Below, in pieces: positions 1-7,524 of a stretch of DNA of 64,000 nucleotides. Position 1 is the stretch's first letter. Each line of letters opens with the position of its first letter. Origin of the DNA: Gimesia algae (GTDB taxonomy: Bacteria > Planctomycetota > Planctomycetia > Planctomycetales > Planctomycetaceae); assembly GCF_007746795.1 (NCBI RefSeq), contig NZ_CP036343.1, positions 2,531,369 to 2,595,368 of the forward strand, written 5' to 3'. The notes below the pieces were generated by a model. That model had not been told where the DNA came from. It ran no database searches and was given only the letters and a program-made list of their open reading frames with translations. A program made the translations under genes and the position numbers.

Positions 1-128
1 ATTCTGTTCTGTTCTCCATCATGTTATTTGTAAAAGATCACCTGGAAGAAGTGGTGGAATCGCTGTGATTTGTTTCCCCAGATTAGTATAAACCGCGGCT
101 AACACCCTACGGTTAATGTAAAAGAAAA

Positions 129-382
129 GGGTGGCCCCGGATGCAATCCGGGGTTGTCGCAGACAACAGGAAACTGTCAGGGCAATCGCACAATTCAAAA
201 CAACATATCCCACCGGTTCATCATACTGCGTGCCCCATGCGTCCGCCCGCCTGGCAAGTATCGCCCCGGTATCACACACAATGGAAACAGAATGAAACAT
301 CTAAATCAGATTTTTCTACCACGAAAAACACGAAACCGCACAAAACAAACAATGGGTGGTTTCGTGCTTTTCGTGGTAGCAA
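129..382 (+). repeat. Divergent composite intergenic repeat (copy D)
   Basis: The stretch begins with a palindrome CCCCGGATGCAATCCGGGG (about 134-153), followed by a segment similar in order to the better copies at 48.4, 53.4 and 58.2 kb: an AGGAAACTGTCAG block, then CTGGCAAGTATCG and a GGTATCACACACA block. It ends in the inverted CTACCACGAAAA pair at 316-379. The core is clearly more diverged than the other copies. No coding gene is supported in 1-429; the open frames here are short, have no ribosome site and run through the palindromes. Bases 1-128 show nothing recognisable. Confidence 0.55.
316..379. repeat. 64-bp inverted repeat of the CTACCACGAAAA family
   Basis: The left arm (316-337) and right arm (358-379) are 22 bases each. 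They are reverse complements with one mismatch and are separated by 20 bases. The arms read CTACCACGAAAA then CACGAAACC. The same arm sequence bounds the long element at 48371-48657 and occurs alone at 6224-6256, 49841-49872 and 56670-56692. It could fold as a strong hairpin and act as a terminator, but the repeated occurrence suggests a mobile or MITE-like origin. Confidence 0.8.
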
Positions 383-429
383 TTAATTTTCTTGAACCGC
401 GTTAAAAGCCATCCGTGGTCCCTATTCAA

Positions 430-1911
430 TCACTTCAGCACCGCAGCCCAGGCGCGGACCGCTTTTCTGATCGACTTCTCGTCAAAAGCCGCGAAGCCCA
501 GGATCAGCCCGCGGGCCTGTTTCGGTTCCCGGGCATAGATGTGCACCGGATGAAATTCCAAACCGGCCCGCCTCGCAGCGTCCATCAGAGCCCGGTCCTG
601 TTTCGCCGTCTTACCCTGCACCACCAGATGCATGCCCGATTCGGGCGGTTCCAGGTCAAGCTGATCCCCGAACTCGCTCTTTAATGAGTCATACAGGCAC
701 GTCTGACGCGTATGGTATAACGATCGCATCTGTCGAATGTGTTTCAGGAACTGACCTGATTCGATAAATCGATGCAGCACCATCTGCATCAACGGCGGCG
801 AGAACCGATCGTTCAACCAGCGGGCGTACGCAAAAGCACCTGCGAGCTGTTCAGGCACAATCAGGAACCCCAGCCGAATTGCCGGAAAGAGCAGCTTGCT
901 GAAAGAACCCATATAAATCGTTCTGCCGCGCTGATCCAGACTGCAAAGTGCCGGATGCGGACGTCCCGTGTACCGAAACTCGCCATTATAGTCATCCTCG
1001 ATAATCCAGCTCTGCTGCCGTTCTGCTTCCGCCAGTAGTTCCAGCCGCCGATTCAGACTCATCGTCATCGCCAGTGGCCACTGTCCGCCCGGCGTCACAT
1101 ACATCAGCTTCGGAGATTTCTTCCGCGCGGGTACCCGCGTCAGGTCAATCCCTTCCCGATCCACGGGCACGGGGACAATTTTGAATCCCAGCAGTTCCAG
1201 TAACTGGTTGGCAGGTGCGTTGCCCGGCTCTTCTACCCAGATCTCATCACGTGGCTCCAGCAGAACCTGTGTCACCAGGTTCAATCCCTGCTGCGCCCCC
1301 GACGTGATAATCACCTGCTCCTTACTGCAGGAGACACCCCGCGAAACCCCCATGTACTCGGCAATCGCGGCCCGCAACGGTTCATACCCCTGGGCATCAC
1401 ACTGTTCCAGATGCCGCATCGACCAGCGGGCCTGTTCATTCGCCAGACGATTCCACGCCGCCCGCGGGAACTCTTTCACCGCAGGCAGATGCGGACGGAA
1501 CGGTTCCGCCTGCGAAGCAAATTCCGGCATCCAACTTGCATACTCATCAAGCAGTTTCCCCGAAGTCGAGAGCGACGCTTTGAAATCATACTCCTGCGTC
1601 TGCGTCCCACTCACATTACCAAATTCAAACGCTTCAGGAGGAAACAGGGAGACCTGCGTTCCCGAACCGCTTTCCGATTCCAGGTAGCCTTCGGAAATCA
1701 ACTGCTCATACGCGGTCAGCACCGTATTCCGCGACACCCCCAGCATCTGCGAAAGCTTGCGACTGGAAGGCACCCGCGATCCCGGCGTCAGCTTTCCGCT
1801 GGAAATCCCCTCGCGAATCTGATCTTCCAGCTGCTGATACTGGCTTACATCCGCCGATTTCTCGATAAAAATCGCTTCAAATTCGAATCGTTCTTTCGCG
1901 CGTCGGCTCAT
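430..1911 (-). CDS. MocR/PdxR-type GntR regulator with aminotransferase domain
   Basis: 493 residues. An N-terminal winged-helix GntR domain (about 15-90; it includes SRKLSQMLGVSRNTVLTAYE) is joined to a fold-type I aminotransferase-like domain (about 130-490). IIEDDYNGEFRY and GSFSKLLFPAIRLGF are the expected PLP-site neighbourhoods, the K of SFSK being the likely Schiff-base lysine. MocR proteins bind PLP or an amino compound and regulate a neighbouring gene. The ATG at 1911 is chosen over a TTG one codon upstream. It diverges from the carboxymuconolactone decarboxylase-like gene at 2034, which is therefore the likely target. Two direct CAAAGTGG repeats lie in the shared intergenic region. 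The effector is not evident. Confidence 0.9.
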   Translation of the reverse strand: MSRRAKERFEFEAIFIEKSADVSQYQQLEDQIREGISSGKLTPGSRVPSSRKLSQMLGVSRNTVLTAYEQLISEGYLESESGSGTQVSLFPPEAFEFGNVSGTQTQEYDFKASLSTSGKLLDEYASWMPEFASQAEPFRPHLPAVKEFPRAAWNRLANEQARWSMRHLEQCDAQGYEPLRAAIAEYMGVSRGVSCSKEQVIITSGAQQGLNLVTQVLLEPRDEIWVEEPGNAPANQLLELLGFKIVPVPVDREGIDLTRVPARKKSPKLMYVTPGGQWPLAMTMSLNRRLELLAEAERQQSWIIEDDYNGEFRYTGRPHPALCSLDQRGRTIYMGSFSKLLFPAIRLGFLIVPEQLAGAFAYARWLNDRFSPPLMQMVLHRFIESGQFLKHIRQMRSLYHTRQTCLYDSLKSEFGDQLDLEPPESGMHLVVQGKTAKQDRALMDAARRAGLEFHPVHIYAREPKQARGLILGFAAFDEKSIRKAVRAWAAVLK

Positions 1912-1943
1912 CAAAGTGGCCCCATCCGATTAACCCAAAGTGG
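1912..1943. promoter_or_regulatory. Direct repeats CAAAGTGG, probable MocR operator
   Basis: CAAAGTGG occurs at 1912-1919 and again at 1936-1943, 24 bases apart centre to centre, directly upstream of the MocR start codon. AAAGTGG direct repeats are the known type of site for PdxR/MocR regulators. That this MocR binds them is inference from position and motif. Confidence 0.6.
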
Positions 1944-1968
1944 TTCTTTAACGGGTCCATCGTACTGG

Positions 1969-1974
1969 TATAAT
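1969..1974 (+). promoter_or_regulatory. Probable -10 box for the CMD-family gene
   Basis: TATAAT lies 60 bases before the ATG at 2034, just downstream of the proposed MocR sites. No good -35 is visible at 17 bases, which fits an activator-dependent promoter. A strong AGGAG ribosome site follows at about 2021. Confidence 0.4.
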
Positions 1975-2033
1975 CACAGCATCACAAGCAGCTCATTCTG
2001 ACAATTTCACTGATACATTAAGGAGAGGAAATC

Positions 2034-2525
2034 ATGTCCGGAACCCGCGTCAATTATTACAAACATGTCGGCAAAGCCGCCCAGCACCTGATGGCCATCG
2101 AAGAACTGCTCGAGCACACCACGCTCGGCCCGAAACTCCTGGAACTGATCCGCCTGCGCACCTCACAAATCAACGGCTGTTCTTTCTGTGTGAATTACCA
2201 CACCCAGGTTCTCGGCTTACTGGAAGAGACTCCCGAACGCATCAACCAGGCCGCCGTCTGGGAAGAAGCCCCCTGCTTCACCGATCAGGAAAAAGCCGCT
2301 TTTCGCTGGGCAGAAACCCTGACCAAAATCGCCGACACCCGCTTTATCAACGATGACCTGTACCAGGCCACCCTCGACGCCTGGGGCGAAGCCGGCATCA
2401 GCGAACTCACACTCGCCGTCGGCATGATCAACACCTGGAATCGACTGGGCATCGCCTTCCACACCGATCACGGCTTCATCGATCAGCTCCTCCGCGCCAA
2501 ACGCAACGAACTGGCACATGCTTAA
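2034..2525 (+). CDS. Carboxymuconolactone decarboxylase / AhpD-like protein
   Basis: 163 residues, all-helical AhpD-like fold. The segment LLELIRLRTSQINGCSFCVNY (around 35-55) holds the CxxC pair (CSFC) followed by H, as in alkylhydroperoxidase AhpD-core proteins. Members reduce peroxides with a CxxC couple or act in ring-cleavage chemistry; the substrate here is unknown. The start has AGGAG eight bases upstream. It is divergent from the MocR gene. The last two codons and the stop are included in a 1380-bp tandem duplication that carries the IS element, so whatever followed it in an operon (probably the cupin at 5675) is now about 3 kb away. Confidence 0.88.
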   Translation: MSGTRVNYYKHVGKAAQHLMAIEELLEHTTLGPKLLELIRLRTSQINGCSFCVNYHTQVLGLLEETPERINQAAVWEEAPCFTDQEKAAFRWAETLTKIADTRFINDDLYQATLDAWGEAGISELTLAVGMINTWNRLGIAFHTDHGFIDQLLRAKRNELAHA

Positions 2526-3896
2526 AAGGTGTCAGGAACGAATGGCACTGCCTGTTGTTGTGAAAGAGTTTGCGTTCATACGGTTGCTTTTCTTTGTTGA
2601 TGGTAATGGTATCTTGGTTGCTTCAGCAAAGCCAGCACTTTGGTTCGACGTTTATTAGCCCTGGGTTCTGTTCGGCCGATGCGATGCCCTACACGTTCGC
2701 TGCAGGGGACCTGCTGTCCGAGTGTGGCTAATTCCTCAGTCGTTTTTGTAACCGCGCCCAGCAACCAATTCGCAGCCAGCATCTGCTGAGTGGTGGTAAA
2801 CGAGAGCGAGCGTGGATCTCGGCCTGTCGCCAGGCTACTCTGCAGCATCTTCAATCGAATCAGATTGTACGCCAGCAGACATGACCAGAGTTCGGTGAGC
2901 ACCATGGCCGGAGACTTTGCACGCAGAATATCCATGCCCAGAGAACACTTGATACTGCGAATGTCCAGTTCGATCAGCCAGCGGCTCTGATACACGGCGG
3001 CGATCCAGCGCGCCGGGCATGCTTTCCGATCTGTGATCGTGGTGGCAATCGTAAACGTTTTGACGCGATACCCCGGCTGACTGACCTGCACATCGACCAG
3101 GCGCAGAGTGAGTGTCAGCGGCTGTCGCCGGTATTCCTGACGGGCCATCCAGGCAGGACGGACGGGGGGACGTAACCATGTCACCAGGCGCTCTCGCTTG
3201 TTCAGTCGGCGTGCGGTTTGCGGATGATCGTCTCGCAGGTGATGGTTCTTCATCAGGATCTGAACGCCCCGCGCATGGCAAGCACTCACCAGCCAGTACG
3301 TGCAGTAATACGAGTCTGCCACCAGAGTATCTCCCGGCCGGAGTACATCGAGCATTTGCCAAAGCAGGGCTGTTTCTCCACTCCCTTTACCGCTGTAAGG
3401 TCCGCTCACCAGGTCAACCAGCAGTCCGGTAGTCATCGAAATCAGAGAAACGCAGCGGAGAACGGGGAACCCGAGCCCTGGCTTCTGTGCCGGATTCTGC
3501 GGATAGGACCGCTGATTCTCAGGCGTATCGGCGGCCGTGATGGTGAAGCCGTCGACAAGCAGAATGCGACCGCCGGTGCTCCGTGATTTCACATCGGCGA
3601 CGCTGGAAGGACTGAGGCGCGCCGCCGACTGTTCTCGGGACAGGACACTGTTCTGGTCACAGGCCGCTTCGGCATCAGCGGCAAGTTGCCGGACGATCTC
3701 ACGGATGGCGGTAAAGGACAGTTTGAGTCGCGCCCGACAGTAAGCACCGGTATTCGTGCTGCAGACCCGTCGGCCCAGCGCCGCCCATAAGCTGGCAACA
3801 CGGATGACGGCTGCCTTACAGCTGCGTTGCTCGCCGGAAAAGAACACCTGAGAGATTAACGCCCAGAGAGTGATTGCCGGTGTGTAAATGGCATCG
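2517..3896 (-). mobile_element. Truncated IS4-family element, copy 1 of a 1380-bp tandem duplication
   Basis: Bases 2517-3896 align without a gap to 3897-5276 (constant offset 1380). The unit starts with CATGCTTAAAAGG, which includes the end of the upstream gene, so flanking host DNA was duplicated along with the IS. The IS left end is at 2540 (GAATGGCACTGCC). The right end and the transposase 5' end are missing: identity stops at 3896, where copy 2 continues with GGGTCATTGCC. The copies differ at scattered, mostly silent positions, by eye around 5 percent, so the duplication is not fresh or the two copies came from different IS isoforms. Confidence 0.85.
2576..3896 (-). pseudogene. 5'-truncated IS4-family transposase
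   Basis: The frame encodes the C-terminal 440 or so residues of the transposase seen complete at 3956-5434. It keeps the first Asp (LLVDGFTITAADTPENQ), the second Asp (TLVADSYYCTYWLV) and the IS4 Y-R-E-K signature (YQSRWLIELDIRSIK). The first fifty or so residues are lost at the duplication junction at 3896. A GTG at 3847 could start a 423-residue product but has no ribosome site. No frameshift or internal stop has accumulated. It is probably inactive because the N-terminal region and its promoter are gone. Confidence 0.85.
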
Positions 3897-3908
3897 CATG
3901 CTTAAAAG

Positions 3909-5643
3909 GTGTCAGGAACGAATGGCACTGCCTGTTGTTGTGAAAGAGTTTGCGTTCATACAGTTGCTTTTCTTTGTTGATGGTAATGGTATCTTGGTTG
4001 CTTCAGCAAAGCCAGCACTTTGGTTCGGCGTTTATTGGCTCTGGGTTCTGTTCGGCCGATGCGATGCCCTACACGTTCGCTGCAGGGGACCTGCTGTCCG
4101 AGTGTGGCTAATTCCTCAGTCGTTTTTGTAACCGCGCCCAGCAACCAATTCGCAGCCAGCATCTGTTGCGTGGTAGTAAACGAGAGTGAACGGGGATCAC
4201 GGCCTGTCGCCAGGCTACTCTGCAGCATCTTCAATCGAATCAGATTGTACGCCAGCAGACATGACCAGAGTTCGGTGAGCACCATGGCCGGAGACTTCGC
4301 CCGCAGGATATCCATCCCCAGCGAGCACTTGATACTGCGAATGTCCAGTTCGATCAGCCAGCGGCTCTGATACACGGCGGCGATCCAGCGCGCCGGGCAT
4401 GCTTTCCGATCTGTGATGGTGGTGGCAATCGTAAATGTTTTGGCGCGATACCCCGGCTGACTGATCTGCACATCGACCAGCCGCAGAGTGAGTGTCAGCG
4501 GTTGTCGCCAGAATTCCTGACGGGTCATCCAGGCAGGACGGACGGGGGGACGTAACCATGTCACCAGGCGCTCTCGCTTGTTCAGTCGACGTGCGGTTTG
4601 TGGATGATTGTCACGCAGGTGATGGTTCTTCATCAGGATCTGAACGCCCCGCGCATGGCACGCACTCACCAGCCAGTACGTGCAGTAATACGAGTCAGCC
4701 ACCAGAATATCACCCGGCCGGAGTGCATCGAGCATTTGCCAAAGCAGGGCCGTTTCGCCACTCCCTTTACCGCTGTAAGGCCCGCTCACCAGATCGACCA
4801 GCAGTCCGGTGGTCATCGAGATCAGAGAAACGCAGCGGAGAACGGGGAACCCGAGCCCCGGTTTCTGAGCCGGGTTCTGCGGATAGGCCCGCTGATTCTC
4901 AGGGGTATCGGCGGCCGTGATGGTGAAGCCGTCAACGAGCAGAATGCGACCGCCGGTACTCCGTGATTTCACATCGGCGACGCTGGAAGGACTGAGGCGC
5001 GCCGTTGACTGCTCTCGAGACTGGACACAGTTCTGGTCACAGGCCGCTTCGGCATCCGCGGCAAGTTGCTGGACGAGATCGCGGATGACGGTAAAGGATA
5101 GTTTGAGTCGCGCGCGACAGTAAGCACCGGTATTCGTACTGCAGACCCGTCGCCCCAGTGCCGCCCATAAGCTGGCAACACGAATGACGGCTGCCTTACA
5201 GCTGCGTTGCTCGCCGGAAAAGAACACCTGAGAGATTAACGCCCAGAGAGTGATTGCCGGTGTGTAAATGACATCGGGGTCATTGCCAAAGTCGATTTCG
5301 TGTTCGTCAAACACCTGCTGCCAGCGTTGATCGTCAAGGACGTCGGCTAGCGGCAGGCTGCTCTCCTGCATCATCGAACGTTTGAAAAGAGAAAATGATG
5401 CTGCATTCACTCGGGAAGATGATATAAATGGCATAGGACCTTCCTTGGTCAAATGTTTTGCCCACACCAACCCAAGGAAGGCCCTGCCAGAACGCAGCAT
5501 AATGCCAGGAGACGTTTTGCCAAACACAATTTCCAGCGAACTGGCAAAAAAATCAGAAAATCAAGCATGTGACGATGTCACATGGGAACCGTTGCGCATA
5601 CTCAAAGCAAAAAAACACCGGCAGTGCCATTCGTGTCAGGAAC
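3909..5643 (-). mobile_element. Complete IS4-family insertion sequence (1713 bp) with 11-bp target duplication
   Basis: The element proper spans 3920-5632. Its ends are inverted: GAATGGCACTGCC at 3920-3932 and its complement at 5620-5632, 13 bases perfect. Outside lie identical 11-bp direct repeats GTGTCAGGAAC at 3909-3919 and 5633-5643; that length is normal for IS4-family target duplications. Removing the IS restores AAAAGGTGTCAGGAACCATT, which matches the arm of the hairpin repeat at 11654-11695. It encodes one transposase. Confidence 0.88.
3956..5434 (-). CDS. IS4-family transposase
   Basis: 492 residues from the ATG at 5434, which has AAGGAAGG upstream; a longer frame to 5527 has no ribosome site. 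It carries out DDE-type cut-and-paste transposition. Catalytic landmarks are LLVDGFTITAADTPENQ (first Asp), ILVADSYYCTYWLV (second Asp) and YQSRWLIELDIRSIK, which gives the exact Y-x2-R-x3-E-x6-K signature of the IS4 family with the catalytic Glu. A C-terminal basic region (RTEPRANKRRTKVLALLKQ) follows. It looks intact and could be active, and could also act on the related ends of the truncated copy. Confidence 0.93.
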   Translation of the reverse strand: MPFISSSRVNAASFSLFKRSMMQESSLPLADVLDDQRWQQVFDEHEIDFGNDPDVIYTPAITLWALISQVFFSGEQRSCKAAVIRVASLWAALGRRVCSTNTGAYCRARLKLSFTVIRDLVQQLAADAEAACDQNCVQSREQSTARLSPSSVADVKSRSTGGRILLVDGFTITAADTPENQRAYPQNPAQKPGLGFPVLRCVSLISMTTGLLVDLVSGPYSGKGSGETALLWQMLDALRPGDILVADSYYCTYWLVSACHARGVQILMKNHHLRDNHPQTARRLNKRERLVTWLRPPVRPAWMTRQEFWRQPLTLTLRLVDVQISQPGYRAKTFTIATTITDRKACPARWIAAVYQSRWLIELDIRSIKCSLGMDILRAKSPAMVLTELWSCLLAYNLIRLKMLQSSLATGRDPRSLSFTTTQQMLAANWLLGAVTKTTEELATLGQQVPCSERVGHRIGRTEPRANKRRTKVLALLKQPRYHYHQQRKATV

Positions 5644-5674
5644 CATTTACGAATACAGCCAAAGGAATATAACA

Positions 5675-6109
5675 GTGCAACAACAGATTTTATTCAAAGT
5701 AACCTTGTTCTTCAGTGGCTTTTGCTGCCTTGCTGCATTCACGTTTGCAGCAGGTGCAGCAGAACCGAAGGTCCACGTCAAAATCCTGCGCGCGGATGAA
5801 CTCAAACTGCAACAGAACGGCAAAAGCATGACGGCCACCCTGCTGGAAGTCACCCTCGATCCCCTCGCAGGCAGTCCCCCGCATCGGCATCCCGGTTCCG
5901 TCTCCGGTTATATCCTTGAAGGCACCTTCGAATTTCAGGTCGGCGACGGTCCCCTGCAGACCTTCCAAGCCGGCGATACTTTTTTCGAACCTGTGATGGT
6001 CCTGCACCGCATCGGCCGCAACCCCGATCCTCACAAACGAACCCGCTTCATCGTCACCATGGTGCATCCCTCCGACGCCAAACAACTGGTGATCCCCGAA
6101 CCCCAATAA
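5675..6109 (+). CDS. Secreted cupin-domain protein
   Basis: 144 residues from a GTG at 5675 preceded by AAAGGAAT. The frame runs open upstream to 5582, but that part lies inside the IS right end and is not native. A signal peptide (about 1-25, ending FAAGAAEP) precedes a single-domain cupin with SPPHRHPGSVSGYILEG and GDTFFEPVMVLHRIGRN, the two histidine-containing cupin motifs that bind a metal. Small cupins of this kind often accompany carboxymuconolactone decarboxylases; the ligand is unknown. The IS inserted just upstream may have removed its natural promoter. Confidence 0.82.
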   Translation: MQQQILFKVTLFFSGFCCLAAFTFAAGAAEPKVHVKILRADELKLQQNGKSMTATLLEVTLDPLAGSPPHRHPGSVSGYILEGTFEFQVGDGPLQTFQAGDTFFEPVMVLHRIGRNPDPHKRTRFIVTMVHPSDAKQLVIPEPQ

Positions 6110-6223
6110 AAAAGCATCATAAATTTAACCGTCGCACACACATTAGCCGCAGGGCCTTCCCGGTTGTATTACGAAATTGGCATCAACCAAACCTACCTCC
6201 TGATGACTGAAGCCGGGAAATCA

Positions 6224-6256
6224 ACTACCACGAAAACCACGAAACCACACGAAATT
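6224..6256 (+). repeat. Solo CTACCACGAAAA repeat arm
   Basis: ACTACCACGAAAACCACG followed by AAACCACACGAAATTT, a left-type arm of the intergenic repeat family with no partner nearby. It sits between the cupin and DoxX-like genes. Confidence 0.65.
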
Positions 6257-6283
6257 TGTAAATGATCCACAGAAAGCAGCACC

Positions 6284-6733
6284 GTGAACTCCCCTGCTCC
6301 TGGACACAACCGCCTCACTCGACTCGCCCTCTGTTTCGTTCGTCTGGCTCTGGCGGCGTCTTTCCTCTCCGCCGTCGCCGACCGTTTCGGTTTGTGGGGT
6401 ACAACCGGAACCGGTGAAGTTGCCTGGGGCAGCTTTCCCCCGTTCGTCGAATACACGCGACTGCTGCTCTGGTTTTTACCCGAACCGCTGATCCTTCCCT
6501 TCGCCTGGACGGCCACGATCCTGGAGGTCCTGCTGGCGATCGGTCTCATCATCGGCTTTCATCTACGCTATGTCGCATACGCCAGCAGCCTGTTACTCCT
6601 CACCTTCGCCCTGGCCATGACATTTGGCACCGGCCCCGAAGGCCCCCTCTCCTTCTCCGTCTGGACCGCCTCCGCCGCTGCATTTATGCTCGCCACACAC
6701 CCGCAGGTGCAACCGGCGACTGTAATGAAGTAA
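6284..6733 (+). CDS. DoxX-like small membrane protein
   Basis: 149 residues from a GTG with only a weak AGAAAG ribosome site, so the start is uncertain. Four hydrophobic segments (about 12-35, 60-85, 88-108 and 112-135) with the DoxX-like pattern: an early Arg-containing helix ending in a D/R pair (SAVADRFGLWG) and LEVLLAIGLIIGFHLRY. DoxX-type proteins are inner-membrane partners in thiol and oxidative stress responses or quinone-linked steps. Position after the CMD-like and cupin genes suggests one ancestral three-gene unit. Confidence 0.6.
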   Translation: MNSPAPGHNRLTRLALCFVRLALAASFLSAVADRFGLWGTTGTGEVAWGSFPPFVEYTRLLLWFLPEPLILPFAWTATILEVLLAIGLIIGFHLRYVAYASSLLLLTFALAMTFGTGPEGPLSFSVWTASAAAFMLATHPQVQPATVMK

Positions 6734-6831
6734 GATTTTCGACATAGACAGTAAAAATTTCGGCCTTTCGGTTCCCTGACATATTTCCCCTGAAATCGCT
6801 ATTTTGCTTCTCTGATCAATCTGACCGTGAC

Positions 6832-6837
6832 TATAAT
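6832..6837 (+). promoter_or_regulatory. Possible -10 box (TATAAT) before the Gly-rich secreted protein
   Basis: TATAAT lies 57 bases before the chosen ATG at 6894. A convincing -35 is not present at standard spacing. Confidence 0.3.
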
Positions 6838-6893
6838 GGAGGTCGCTGTTCAGGAATGACTGTTTACTCAATCAACCAGAGAGGAGAATGCAA

Positions 6894-7427
6894 ATGAGAG
6901 GCCTTGGAATGAAAGTATTGACTGCCGCAGTGGCACTGGCAATCAGCCCCCTGCTCCTGTCCGCTGCGGAACCGGGTTCCCAAGCCAGTGACGCCATCCA
7001 GTTGGATCCCATCGTCCGTGAAGGGACCGCGCATCTGAATTACGACGACGCGACCCGGGCGCGTTACCACTTCCACAACGGTCACTGGATGTTTGAAGCC
7101 GTAGCGGGACAATGGCTGATCCATCAGAACGGCGTCTGGAAACGCTCCAGGCCAATGAAGGACATTACGCCGACACTGCAGATGAGTTCCTACACTTCAC
7201 AGGTTCCCGCTGAGCCTGGGCTGGAGCCTGTTCCGGAAAATCCGCCTATGATTGAGTCTCTACCTGACGGCGGCGTCATCTTCAGACCACCCCCAGGAGG
7301 CAATCCGCTCGGCCCCTACTTCGATCAGTTCATCCCCAGCTACGCCAGCACAGGGCGCGGCGGTTATGGAGGATATGGTGGCGGCTGTTATGGCGGCAGC
7401 TATTACGGTTCGTACCGCCGCTGGTAA
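6894..7427 (+). CDS. Secreted hypothetical protein with Gly/Tyr-rich tail
   Basis: 177 residues. The ATG at 6894 is preferred because GAGGAG (6881-6886) is seven bases away; the ATG at 6888 is too close. A signal peptide of about 24 residues (MKVLTAAVALAISPLLLSA) precedes a middle part with YHFHNGHWMFEAVAGQWLIH and a C-terminal run of GYGGYGGGCYGGSYYGSYRRW. Short Tyr-Trp-rich planctomycete secreted proteins of this type are common but have no known function. It is followed by a hairpin at 7492-7523. Confidence 0.7.
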   Translation: MRGLGMKVLTAAVALAISPLLLSAAEPGSQASDAIQLDPIVREGTAHLNYDDATRARYHFHNGHWMFEAVAGQWLIHQNGVWKRSRPMKDITPTLQMSSYTSQVPAEPGLEPVPENPPMIESLPDGGVIFRPPPGGNPLGPYFDQFIPSYASTGRGGYGGYGGGCYGGSYYGSYRRW

Positions 7428-7491
7428 AGCCGGAAACAGGTTACCGCAACAGCGAACCTGCTTCAGGATTGATGAGAACAGATAGCAACCG

Positions 7492-7523
7492 GTGTCAGGT
7501 CCAGTATCTTTTGGACCTGACAC
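7492..7523. terminator. Bidirectional hairpin of the GGTGTCAGG family
   Basis: GTGTCAGGTCC (7492-7502) pairs perfectly with GGACCTGACAC (7513-7523) across a 10-base loop. It lies between converging genes and probably terminates both. It is a sequence relative of the 11654-11695 hairpin, with AAC replaced by TCC. Confidence 0.65.
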
Positions 7524-7524
7524 T

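Noticed and set aside
2790-5181. Several open frames on both strands inside the transposase genes
   Set aside because: They are shadows of the transposase in other frames, appearing in both IS copies only because the DNA is duplicated.
5582-5674. N-terminal extension of the cupin into the IS right end
   Set aside because: The extension is IS sequence; the GTG at 5675 has its own ribosome site and a good signal peptide.
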